From the NCBI RefSeq assembly GCF_000770635.1, contig NZ_AVBF01000045.1, positions 1 through 32,055 of the forward strand: 32,055 nucleotides of DNA, read 5' to 3'. The notes beneath the pieces were generated by a model. The model did not search any database, was not told the DNA's origin, and saw only the letters and a program-made list of their open reading frames with translations. The position numbers and the translations under genes were made by a program. The DNA comes from Pontibacillus yanchengensis Y32. GTDB taxonomy: Bacteria > Bacillota > Bacilli > Bacillales > BH030062. Shown here one piece after another: positions 8,095 to 15,506 of this stretch (position 1 is the first letter of the stretch; every line of letters begins with the position of its first letter).

Positions 8095-9072
8095 TTAAGG
8101 CTTAGCCACAATCTTTCCTCGTACATGACGTGAAGCTAATCGATTTAATCCTTCAGGTACGTCTTCCAAAGAGATAATATCCTCGACTAGGGAATTGATG
8201 TGACCTTCTGATAGTAATTCGAGCATTTCATTTCCCATACGAGCTAAATCACGTTGCTGATGAAGGTTGTTCACCATATGGGCACCACCTAAAGCAACCT
8301 GGTGAAACGATAGGGCTCGTTTGAAATCAATGTTACTAGTAATGTCAGGTGCTCCGGCAATAAACGCAATGTGACCATTAAATGCAAGCGTCTCTATAGA
8401 CCTTGTAGCATTCTCTGGACCGACCGTATCAAGAACGGCATGTACTCCGAGTCCTTCTGTTAACTCTAGTGTCTTTTCGACAAAATCCTGTTCTTTATAA
8501 TCTATTACCTCATCGGCACCTAGCTGATAAACATATTCATGATTTTCGGAAGATGCAGTAGTGATTACATGTAAACCTGCATATTTCGCTAGTTGAATAG
8601 CAAAACCTCCTACTCCACCTGCCCCGGCATGAATAAGAATAGTTTGCCCCGCCTCTAACATCATCTTTCTGAATAAAGATTGGTATGCAGTGTAACCTGC
8701 ACATGGCAAGGCTACTGCATCTTCAAAAGAAACGGTTTCTGGTATAACAGAGACAGTGTGAGATGGTACAACAGTAAATTCAGCAAAGTTCCCTTGCTTT
8801 ATCATATTTCCATGGTAGACTACTCGATCCCCTGGTTGTACTTCTGAAACATCACTTCCTACATTCTCAACGATACCAGCCCCATCTACTCCTAATATAT
8901 GAGGATATGTCCATTCAGGGTGACCATTTGTTGCAACCTTATAATCGACGGGATTTAATCCTGCAGCTTCGATACGAACAAGCACTTCATTTGTATTTGG
9001 CTCTGGTTTTGGAATGTCATGTACTTCCATGTCTCTCCATTTTCCTGCTTCGTGTAATAGTAATGCCTTCAT
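8095..9072 (-). CDS. Zinc-independent MDR-family alcohol dehydrogenase / quinone oxidoreductase
   Basis: This is a 325-residue medium-chain dehydrogenase/reductase of the quinone oxidoreductase (Qor) type. The N-terminal catalytic domain has GLNPVDYKV and the ILGVDGAGIVENVGSDV block; the Rossmann fold shows AGAGGVGGFAIQLAK near 147-161. The cysteine ligands of structural and catalytic zinc are missing, which argues for NADPH-dependent reduction of quinones or enones rather than alcohol oxidation. The frame opens at TTG 9087, but GGAGGT stands before ATG 9072, so that start was chosen. It appears to be transcribed alone, with its own terminator. The substrate cannot be told. Confidence 0.85.
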   Translation of the reverse strand: MKALLLHEAGKWRDMEVHDIPKPEPNTNEVLVRIEAAGLNPVDYKVATNGHPEWTYPHILGVDGAGIVENVGSDVSEVQPGDRVVYHGNMIKQGNFAEFTVVPSHTVSVIPETVSFEDAVALPCAGYTAYQSLFRKMMLEAGQTILIHAGAGGVGGFAIQLAKYAGLHVITTASSENHEYVYQLGADEVIDYKEQDFVEKTLELTEGLGVHAVLDTVGPENATRSIETLAFNGHIAFIAGAPDITSNIDFKRALSFHQVALGGAHMVNNLHQQRDLARMGNEMLELLSEGHINSLVEDIISLEDVPEGLNRLASRHVRGKIVAKP

Positions 9073-9189
9073 GCTTGATACCTCCAAAACATAGTAGAAT
9101 ACATTCTAAATCATAGCATGGGAGACTTAATATTATGAAAACATACGTCTTACTTGTTACACACCCCATCCTATCTATTTAATATCAGA

Positions 9190-9390
9190 TAGTTTTTAAG
9201 TTTCCTTTATCTCCTACGAATTCATGGGAAGATTCTTAGTTTAAGGAGGCAGATTGCTTTATCGTGCAGCATTCTAATTGTATTTGCCACAGCGAGGATT
9301 GTCTTAAGACCACTAGAGGATAGGAACTGGACGTGGCCGCACACTTTTTTTAGTTATACACAAGCGTTGAATTTTATAATTTCCTGGTGA
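9190..9390 (-). other. Noncoding stretch, possible decayed intergenic repeat
   Basis: Between purU and the MDR gene there are about 360 bases without a gene. On the minus strand part of it reads GTGTGCGGCCACGTCCAG and later CAATCCTCGC and GCAATCTGCC. These words resemble another Bacillaceae intergenic repeat that begins GCGGCCACGTCCAG. The match is from memory and the rest is too diverged to be sure. I see no open frame and no structured RNA I recognise. Confidence 0.3.
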
Positions 9391-9395
9391 ACGAT

Positions 9396-9423
9396 AAAAA
9401 AACATATGCCGAAGCATATGTTT
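9396..9423 (-). terminator. Terminator of purU
   Basis: The minus strand folds as AAACATATGC, loop TTCG, GCATATGTTT, then a run of T. It starts about 12 bases after the purU stop. Confidence 0.9.
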
Positions 9424-9434
9424 ACAAAAGTGAT

Positions 9435-10334
9435 TTAAAATACTATCGTTTTATTTTCAAATACAATGACACGATCCTCAAGATGCCATTTAACGGCACG
9501 AGCTAAGACAGTTCTTTCTATAGAACGACCTATCTTTTTTAAATCTTTGACATCATCTCTATGATCAACTCGATTTATATCTTGTTCAATTATGGGACCT
9601 TCATCCAACTCATTGGTTACATAATGAGATGTGGCACCAATTAGCTTTACACCCCGTTCATGGGCACGCTTATGTGGATTCGCTCCAATAAACGCAGGCA
9701 AGAAAGAGTGGTGAATATTGATAATCTCAGAAGGGTGAGCAGCTACAAAATTTGGTGTTAGGATTTGCATATAGCGAGCAAGGACAATGACATCTATGTT
9801 GTATTCCTTTAGTAATTGCAATTGCTTTTCCTCTACTTCTGCTCGATTCTCTTTAGAGGCTGGGATGTAATAGAATGGAATGCCAAATGATTCAACAATC
9901 TCCCTGGCATGCTCATGATTACCAATTACTAAGGGGATTTCTGTAATGATATCTCCGCTTTGCCATTCAAATAAAAGCTCTCTTAAACAATGTAGTTCTT
10001 TTGATACGAATATAGCTGTTCTTTTCACATCATACACACTTTTAAGCTTCCAATCCATTGAAAAAGTTTGTGCTATAAGGCTGAATTGCGTTTTTAGCTC
10101 TTCTTCTTTAGTAGGTAAATCAGGGCATTCAAATTCAATTCGCATGAAGAAGGTGCCTTCTTTGGGATCGGTTGAATATTGGTTAGATTCCATAATGTTA
10201 GCATCATTGTCAGCTAAAAACGTTGAAATGGCAGATACAATTCCTGGTTGATCTGGGCAACTGATTAACAAACGTCCTCTGTTTTGTTGGTCCTGTTTAA
10301 ATGTTTGGATTTGTTCCTGTATAGATTGTGACAT
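9435..10334 (-). CDS. purU: Formyltetrahydrofolate deformylase
   Basis: PurU hydrolyses 10-formyltetrahydrofolate to formate and tetrahydrofolate, balancing one-carbon units. At 299 residues it has the expected length. An N-terminal ACT domain (about 20-100, LLISCPDQPGIVSAIS) is followed by a formyltransferase-fold domain. There the catalytic triad of the family is present: Asn206 and His208 in NIHHSFLP and Asp244 in NELDEGPII. The start ATG is preceded by AGGAG. It is a single-gene unit ending at its own hairpin. It lies head-to-head with the thiamine operon, but nothing indicates shared control. Confidence 0.95.
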   Translation of the reverse strand: MSQSIQEQIQTFKQDQQNRGRLLISCPDQPGIVSAISTFLADNDANIMESNQYSTDPKEGTFFMRIEFECPDLPTKEEELKTQFSLIAQTFSMDWKLKSVYDVKRTAIFVSKELHCLRELLFEWQSGDIITEIPLVIGNHEHAREIVESFGIPFYYIPASKENRAEVEEKQLQLLKEYNIDVIVLARYMQILTPNFVAAHPSEIINIHHSFLPAFIGANPHKRAHERGVKLIGATSHYVTNELDEGPIIEQDINRVDHRDDVKDLKKIGRSIERTVLARAVKWHLEDRVIVFENKTIVF

Positions 10335-10492
10335 CAGAATCTCCTTTTTTTTATATTCTTCAGTGATTTAGTATAGTAGCACCCTACTCTATTTTGCCCT
10401 TTTCCTATATCCATGTAAATAATACTTGAAAAAGATTCACTTCTGTGGCAAAGTTTAGGAAAGGCGTTAATTAACTTAATAATATGAGAAAT

Positions 10493-10580
10493 GTAGGGGG
10501 ACCAGTGTTGCTGGTTGAGATAGTATGCGTTACATACTGACCCTTGGAACCTGAACTGGTTTAGACCAGCGTAGGGAACA
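10493..10580 (+). promoter_or_regulatory. TPP riboswitch (THI box)
   Basis: The conserved parts of the thiamine pyrophosphate aptamer are all present: GGGGACCAGTG, the GGTTGAGATAGTATGCGT region (consensus GCTGAGA, here with T for C), ACTGACCCTTGGAACCTGA and GTTTAGACCAGCGTAGGGAA. A rho-independent terminator follows at 10612-10645. The aptamer sits 158 bases before thiY and should shut down the salvage operon when TPP is plentiful. No clear promoter could be assigned; a TAATAT at 10480-10485 is in the right place for a -10 box, but its -35 partner is poor. Confidence 0.96.
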
Positions 10581-10611
10581 TAGTCAATCGATTAATAATG
10601 TATTGATATAT

Positions 10612-10645
10612 GCACCCTAGGTATGGACCTAGGGTGTTTTTTATT
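10612..10645 (+). terminator. Terminator of the TPP riboswitch
   Basis: CACCCTAGG (10613-10621) and CCTAGGGTG (10628-10636) form a perfect 9-bp stem with loop TATGGA, followed by TTTTTTATTTT. It lies between the TPP aptamer and thiY and is the likely expression platform. Confidence 0.9.
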
Positions 10646-10737
10646 TTCTTATCATACATTTAATCTTCCTACGCTTCCTGTTCTTCATTCCTATTTCTAG
10701 ATTAACGCAATCTATGAATATATCAGGAGGTATTAAA

Positions 10738-11742
10738 ATGAGAAAGTTTTTATTCGTCATGCTTACATTATTGGTTATTGTTTTAACAGCTTGCTCTTCC
10801 AACGAGCAAGGAGCAAGTTCCGAAGAAAATGAAAAAGAATTAAAAGAAGTATCTATCGTATTAGATTGGACTCCTAATACAAACCATACAGGATTGTACG
10901 TAGCTAAAGAAAAAGGATATTTCAAAGAGCAAGGTTTGGATGTCGACATCCTTATGCCAGGTGAAACAGGAGCAGATCAACTAGTAGCGTCAGGCAAGGC
11001 TGAATTCGGGGTAAGTGCTCAGGAAGCATTAACACATGCCCGTGTTCAAGATATTCCTATTGTGTCTATCGCAGCTGTGATTCAACATAATACTTCTGGA
11101 TTTGCTTCACCAAAAGATAAGAACATAACATCACCAGCTGATTATGAAGGTAAAACGTATGGTGGCTGGGGTGCTCCGGTAGAAAAAGCCGTTCTCTCAT
11201 CCTTGATGAAGCAGGAAGATGCTGATGTAGAAAAAGTGGACATTGTTAACATGGGCAATACTGACTTCTTTACAGCTGTTAAACGTGATGTTGATTTTGC
11301 TTGGATCTATTATGGCTGGACTGGTGTGGAAGCAGAATTGCGTGGTCAAGAGTTAAACATGCAATACCTAACGGACTACTCTGAAAAATTAGATTACTAT
11401 ACTCCGATATTGACGACGAATGAATCGATGATAAACGAAAACCCTGAAACAGTGTCATCCTTTATTGCAGCTGTTTCAAAGGGTTACACCTTCGCTAAGG
11501 ATAACCCTGAAGATGCAGCTTCTATACTTATAGATGCTGTTCCTGATTTAGACGAAGAGCTTGTAAAAGCAAGTCAGAAGTGGCTATCTCCTAAATATCA
11601 AGATGACGCAGATCAATGGGGGATTCAGGAAAAAGAAACTTGGAAAAACTACTCCGATTGGATGTATAATAACGATCTTCTGGAAGAACAGTTACAAGTC
11701 GAGGACGCATTTACGAATGAATTCCTACCAAATAAGGAGTGA
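10738..11742 (+). CDS. thiY: Thiamine-precursor (formylaminopyrimidine/HMP) ABC transporter binding lipoprotein
   Basis: This is the solute-binding lipoprotein of the ThiXYZ importer, which brings in pyrimidine precursors of thiamine. It has a signal sequence and the lipobox LTAC (Cys19), then an NMT1/THI5-like fold beginning VLDWTPNTNHTGLYVAKEKGYF, with HNTSGF and GWGAPVEKAV further on, as in ThiY proteins. At 334 residues its length is normal. The frame opens at ATG 10714, but AGGAGG precedes ATG 10738, which also gives a proper signal peptide. It is the first gene behind the TPP riboswitch, followed 4 bases later by the next gene. Family and regulation point to the same role; the exact pyrimidine bound is not determined. 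Confidence 0.9.
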   Translation: MRKFLFVMLTLLVIVLTACSSNEQGASSEENEKELKEVSIVLDWTPNTNHTGLYVAKEKGYFKEQGLDVDILMPGETGADQLVASGKAEFGVSAQEALTHARVQDIPIVSIAAVIQHNTSGFASPKDKNITSPADYEGKTYGGWGAPVEKAVLSSLMKQEDADVEKVDIVNMGNTDFFTAVKRDVDFAWIYYGWTGVEAELRGQELNMQYLTDYSEKLDYYTPILTTNESMINENPETVSSFIAAVSKGYTFAKDNPEDAASILIDAVPDLDEELVKASQKWLSPKYQDDADQWGIQEKETWKNYSDWMYNNDLLEEQLQVEDAFTNEFLPNKE

Positions 11743-11746
11743 TCTT

Positions 11747-12040
11747 ATGGCTAACTCATTAGTCAGTATTCAAATTTTACCTAAAACAAACAAGAACGAT
11801 AATGTTATCCCTTATGTTGACGAAGCTATTTCTATTATTGATGCATCAGGTATTAAATATGAAGTTCATCCATTAGAAACAACATTAGAAGGAAATCTAA
11901 CAGAAATTTTCACTGTTATTGAACAAATGAATCAAAAAATGATAGATATGGGTTGTTCCAATGTCATCTCACAGATCAAAGTGCTCTATCAACCTAGCGG
12001 AGCATCTATGGATCAATTGACGGAGAAGTATCGTACATGA
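11747..12040 (+). CDS. Thiamine-binding (MTH1187/YkoF-like) small protein
   Basis: This 97-residue protein has the DUF77/thiamine-BP pattern: VSIQILPKTNKND at the start, a conserved IDASGIKYEVHPLETTLEGNL block and a ferredoxin-like beta-alpha-beta layout. Relatives such as B. subtilis YkoF bind thiamine or its pyrimidine. It has no signal peptide and so acts in the cytosol. Start ATG 11747 is preceded by AAGGAG; the longer frame beginning at 11603 overlaps thiY and is not real. The stop overlaps the permease start by 4 bases (ATGA). Inside a TPP-controlled importer operon it could sense or buffer the imported ligand; this role is inferred. Confidence 0.85.
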   Translation: MANSLVSIQILPKTNKNDNVIPYVDEAISIIDASGIKYEVHPLETTLEGNLTEIFTVIEQMNQKMIDMGCSNVISQIKVLYQPSGASMDQLTEKYRT

Positions 12041-12810
12041 AACACATCATTCTTCAAGGATGGAGGCCCATTGTGGTCCTCATCCTTTTATTTATTATTT
12101 GGGAAATTAGTAGTCACCTATTTGCTATCCCAGCTTGGCTTATGCCTCCTCCTTCCGATATTTTTCATGAAGGAATAACAGGCTGGTCTAATTACAATGG
12201 CCATTTATTATCAACCATCCAATTAACGTTGCTAGGTTTTATGATTGGTGCGAGCTTTGGTGTTATTGTAGCCATTGGGTTACATACTATTGCTGTTTTA
12301 AGAGAAATTGTTTATCCATTTATGATTCTATCTCAAAATATCCCTATTATCGTGCTGGCACCTTTACTGGTAATATGGTTTGGGTTTGGTACGCTCCCAA
12401 AGCTAATCATCATTACACTAGTTTGTTTTTTTCCCATCGCAATTGCCACTTTAGATGGACTAAAACAAACAAGCTCTGAATTGATGCATTACATGAAAAT
12501 GGCAGGAGCTTCTAACAAGCAAATATTCTGGAAGTTAGAATGGCCACACGCCCTCCCTTCTCTCTTTTCAGGTCTTAAAATTTCTGCAACCTATAGCGTT
12601 ATGGGAGCGGTAATTTCTGAATGGCTCGGTGCTAAAAAAGGAATAGGGGTTTATATGACTCTAGCATCCTCTTCCTTTCGTACAGACAGGGTGTTTGTTG
12701 CTATTTTCATCATCATGATTATCAGCTTAAGTTTCTTTGCACTGATTGCTCTATTAGAGAAGAGAGTCATACGGTGGCAAAGTAAAGGAGGGGAACATAC
12801 AGATGGCTAA
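12037..12810 (+). CDS. thiX: Thiamine-precursor ABC transporter permease
   Basis: This is the membrane subunit of ThiXYZ, 257 residues with about six helices (first near 9-29). The cytoplasmic EAA-type loop that docks on the ATPase is visible at about 152-180 (MKMAGASNKQIFWKLEWPHA). The sequence resembles the SsuC/TauC group of permeases, as ThiX does. It overlaps the upstream gene by 4 bases and the ATPase gene by 8, so the three transporter parts and the thiamine-binding protein are translated together. Control is by the TPP riboswitch. Confidence 0.9.
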   Translation: MKHIILQGWRPIVVLILLFIIWEISSHLFAIPAWLMPPPSDIFHEGITGWSNYNGHLLSTIQLTLLGFMIGASFGVIVAIGLHTIAVLREIVYPFMILSQNIPIIVLAPLLVIWFGFGTLPKLIIITLVCFFPIAIATLDGLKQTSSELMHYMKMAGASNKQIFWKLEWPHALPSLFSGLKISATYSVMGAVISEWLGAKKGIGVYMTLASSSFRTDRVFVAIFIIMIISLSFFALIALLEKRVIRWQSKGGEHTDG

Positions 12811-13540
12811 CCTTTCATTACAGTCAATATCCATGTCATTTGAAGGGAAGAAAATATTAGAGGACATCCAATTTGTTGTGAAGGATGCTGAATTTGTAAC
12901 CATTTTAGGTCCATCGGGAAGTGGGAAAAGTACACTTTTTCATTTAATTGGCGGGTTATACAAGCCTGAACAAGGGCATATTTTTCTTAATGGAGAAGAA
13001 ATAACTGGGAAAAGAGGTTCTATTAGCTATATGCCTCAAAGTCCTTCTCTATTTCCTTGGAGAACCATTGTTGAGAATGTCCTACTTGGTGCAGAAATTG
13101 TTGGCCAAGCTGATAAAGGAACAGCATTACAAATGATTGAGAAGGCTGGTTTATTAGGCTATGAACACGCATATCCCCACCAACTATCTGGTGGGATGAA
13201 ACAGCGTGCTGCCTTTATTCGTAGTTTAATGAGCCCTCAACCCCTAATCTGTCTTGATGAACCATTTTCTGCTTTGGATGAATTCACAAGAGTAGAAATG
13301 CAGAAGTGGCTCATGAATATATGGGTTGAACACAAACGATCTATTTTATTTGTTACACACAATATTGAAGAAGCTCTATTTCTTTCAGACCGAATCATTG
13401 TGTTGTCCAATAGACCCGCAACTGTTCAAAAGGAATTCCATATACCGTTTAAGAGACCTAGAGAGGAATCCTTATTATTAACGGAAGAGTTTTTAGCATG
13501 GAAAAAAGAAATTTATAATGAATTAAGGGTGATCGTGTGA
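12803..13540 (+). CDS. thiZ: Thiamine-precursor ABC transporter ATP-binding protein
   Basis: This is the ATPase subunit of ThiXYZ, 245 residues. Walker A is GPSGSGKST (36-44), the Q-loop MPQSP is near 77-81, the ABC signature is LSGGMKQR (128-135), Walker B LICLDEP runs 148-154, and the H-loop is FVTHN near 182-186. A good ribosome binding site (AAAGGAGGGG) precedes the ATG, which lies within the permease gene. The last bases overlap the next start (GTGTGA). Confidence 0.92.
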   Translation: MANLSLQSISMSFEGKKILEDIQFVVKDAEFVTILGPSGSGKSTLFHLIGGLYKPEQGHIFLNGEEITGKRGSISYMPQSPSLFPWRTIVENVLLGAEIVGQADKGTALQMIEKAGLLGYEHAYPHQLSGGMKQRAAFIRSLMSPQPLICLDEPFSALDEFTRVEMQKWLMNIWVEHKRSILFVTHNIEEALFLSDRIIVLSNRPATVQKEFHIPFKRPREESLLLTEEFLAWKKEIYNELRVIV

Positions 13541-14319
13541 CTTATCCAATTATAGATGCTCATATTCACTTAGATATGTACACAGAACTTCAACAGCATA
13601 AAATTTTAAATGAAATGAATGCAGAGAGCGTTGAGGCACTTATTTCAGTGTCTAATCATTATCAATCTGCGTTAACTAATATAAAACTCTCGGAAATGAA
13701 TCAAAGCGTAAAGATGGCTATAGGCTATCACCCTGAACAAGCATTGCCATCTGATCAAGAGATAAACCACCTCTTTGAACTACTATCGAATCGAACGGAA
13801 GATATTATAGCTATTGGTGAAGTTGGTTTGCCCTATTATAGACGTAAGGAAAACCAGGAACTTATACTTAAGCCTTATATAGATTTATTAGAAATGTTTA
13901 TACAGATCTCTGTTAAACTTGATAAGCCAATCATTCTCCACGCTATTTATGAAGATGCAGATTTGGTAATTGAATTATTAGAGAAATATAATGTCAAAAA
14001 AGCATATTTTCATTGGTTTAAAGGTTCCTACAACACCATTCAGCGTTTATTGAAAAATAACTACATGATTTCTATAACTCCTGATTGTGTGTATGAACAA
14101 GAAATACAAACAATCATCCGTCACTATCCAATGGAGCTTATGATGGTGGAAACAGATGGTCCATGGTCTTTCGAGTACCCATTTAATGAAGAAATCACAC
14201 ACCCTAAAATGATTCACTCCAGTATTCAAAAAATAGCTGAAATCAAACAGCTGAGTGAAACCAAAGTTTATAAAGTTATGTATGAGAACACAAAACAGTT
14301 TTATGAACTGGATGCTTAA
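13537..14319 (+). CDS. TatD-family metal-dependent hydrolase in the thiamine operon
   Basis: This is a 260-residue TIM-barrel hydrolase of the TatD type. All the metal ligands expected for the family can be seen: His9 and His11 (DAHIHLD), Glu95 (GEVGLP), His135 (ILHA), His159 (HWFKGS, where most TatD proteins have HCFSG-like) and Asp207 (VETDGPW). TatD proteins are usually called 3'-5' DNA exonucleases. Here the gene starts at a GTG that overlaps the thiZ stop and lies fully inside a TPP-regulated importer operon. A hydrolytic step in thiamine salvage, such as removing a formyl group from imported pyrimidine, is therefore a reasonable alternative. No ylmB or tenA is present in the window to do that step. 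The function is inferred only. Confidence 0.8.
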   Translation: MTYPIIDAHIHLDMYTELQQHKILNEMNAESVEALISVSNHYQSALTNIKLSEMNQSVKMAIGYHPEQALPSDQEINHLFELLSNRTEDIIAIGEVGLPYYRRKENQELILKPYIDLLEMFIQISVKLDKPIILHAIYEDADLVIELLEKYNVKKAYFHWFKGSYNTIQRLLKNNYMISITPDCVYEQEIQTIIRHYPMELMMVETDGPWSFEYPFNEEITHPKMIHSSIQKIAEIKQLSETKVYKVMYENTKQFYELDA

Positions 14320-14365
14320 TAAACGTTTATATGATCATTGCATACAAGTATTTATCAATCTATTT

Positions 14366-14402
14366 CTAAAAAAGACGCATTCTGTGTATTCAGAATGCGT
14401 CT
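14366..14402. terminator. Terminator between thiamine operon and yjcZ-type gene
   Basis: A perfect 12-bp stem, AGACGCATTCTG and CAGAATGCGTCT with loop TGTATT, has a good T-run on the minus strand (TTTTTAG) and only AATAAAAT on the plus strand. It probably serves the minus-strand small gene best and may also end the thiamine operon. Confidence 0.8.
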
Positions 14403-14452
14403 AATAAAATTACCTTGCAGCAGCTTTTCCCTTTTATTTTTGTTGATTATTT

Positions 14453-14581
14453 CTAATAATAGAATGTTGCTCCTACAATAATTAATAGAATAAACAGGAC
14501 AACGATTAATGCAAATCCTCCGCCGTAACCGTATCCTCTTTGGCCTCCAACTTGATTATAACCACAGCCACCAAAGCCCAT
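14453..14581 (-). CDS. YjcZ-family small sporulation protein
   Basis: This 42-residue peptide starts [20 protein letters not shown] and ends with the hydrophobic helix [15 protein letters not shown] followed by ATFYY. That pattern, a Gly/Tyr-rich head and a single membrane helix, is the hallmark of YjcZ-type proteins made in sporulating Bacillaceae. The ATG at 14581 is preceded by AGGTGAGC. An in-frame ATG at 14599 would add six residues but would place this ribosome binding site inside the gene. A CATAAAGTA box upstream fits a mother-cell sigma factor and a strong terminator follows. The biochemical role of the family is unknown. Confidence 0.85.
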   Translation of the reverse strand: MGFGGCGYNQVGGQRGYGYGGGFALIVVLFILLIIVGATFYY

Positions 14582-14610
14582 CAGCTCACCTACTTTCATT
14601 AGTGTTACTA

Positions 14611-14619
14611 TACTTTATG
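14611..14619 (-). promoter_or_regulatory. Possible sporulation (sigma-K/sigma-E-like) -10 box for the yjcZ-type gene
   Basis: The minus strand reads CATAAAGTA, matching the CATAnnnTA -10 pattern of the mother-cell sporulation sigma factors, 30 bases before the start codon. The -35 side is not clear, so this rests on the -10 box and on the nature of the gene. Confidence 0.4.
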
Positions 14620-14737
14620 TAATGACAAGACCTATTGGAAGGGCACATACCTTATTAATGAACATATAGTATTGGAATGGTAGGTCTATATCACGAATTG
14701 GTACCTAATTGTACTTCAAAAATAAAGAGGTGGATGT

Positions 14738-15442
14738 ATGAGTAATGATTACTTAGACATATTAGCGAAGTTTGGAATTGGTGGTGCCCATCCTGGAGGA
14801 TTTCCACTTACGAAACAACTACTCGAAAAGGAGAATTTACAGGAAAATATGACAGTATTGGATCTTGGGTGTGGAACAGGTCAGACTGCAGAGTACATTA
14901 GTACAACATTTGGTTGTGATGTAACTGCAATTGATAATCAATTACTAATGGTGCAAAAAGCGACCAATCGCATTGAAAAAACGTCATTACCAGTACACGT
15001 TGTACTTGGTGATGCACAGGAACTCGAATTTAAGGATCATTCATTTGATATGATATTGGCTGAGTCTGTAGTTGCTTTCACAGATGTTTCCAAGACATTA
15101 ACCGAAATGAAAAGAGTTGTTAAACCAAAAGGTTGTTGCCTGTTAATTGAAATGATTGCATACCAGGATTTAGAAGAAGAAATCAGATCAACAATAGCGG
15201 AATTTTATGGTGTTCAACACGTATTAACAGAAGATCAGTGGTTAGAGAAACTACACGAATCTGGATTTACAAACGTTCAAGTAATACCTACTATGACAAC
15301 ACTTCATAAAACCGAAATAACAGATATAAACGTATCAGATGATATAAAACTAGAAGATTATGATTTATGGGATAAACATGCCCATTTAACGGAAAAGCAC
15401 GCACTTCATATAGGATACCGTGTATTTCGATGTTGTATATAA
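14738..15442 (+). CDS. Class I SAM-dependent methyltransferase
   Basis: This is a 234-residue methyltransferase of the UbiE/MenG-like class. Motif I (VLDLGCGTGQT, 40-50) binds S-adenosylmethionine; an acidic residue at the end of the second strand (TAIDNQ) and the GDAQEL and FDMILAESVVAF stretches are the next conserved parts. Start ATG follows AGAGGTGG. The N-terminal GGAHPGGFPLT and the C-terminal part are not ones I can tie to a substrate. It is a lone gene, convergent with the protease gene downstream. Confidence 0.85.
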   Translation: MSNDYLDILAKFGIGGAHPGGFPLTKQLLEKENLQENMTVLDLGCGTGQTAEYISTTFGCDVTAIDNQLLMVQKATNRIEKTSLPVHVVLGDAQELEFKDHSFDMILAESVVAFTDVSKTLTEMKRVVKPKGCCLLIEMIAYQDLEEEIRSTIAEFYGVQHVLTEDQWLEKLHESGFTNVQVIPTMTTLHKTEITDINVSDDIKLEDYDLWDKHAHLTEKHALHIGYRVFRCCI

Positions 15443-15506
15443 GTGACATAGACATAAAAGTTTTACACTTAATGCAACAAATCAAATGTTCAACATTTTG
15501 TTATGT

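Noticed and set aside
10641-10949. 102-residue open frame on the minus strand over the thiY start
   Set aside because: It overlaps the signal peptide part of thiY and the riboswitch terminator and has no sign of its own translation.
15484-15498. AAATGTTCAACATTT palindrome between convergent methyltransferase and protease genes
   Set aside because: It is AT-rich with a short stem and a poor T-tract, too weak to call a terminator or operator.
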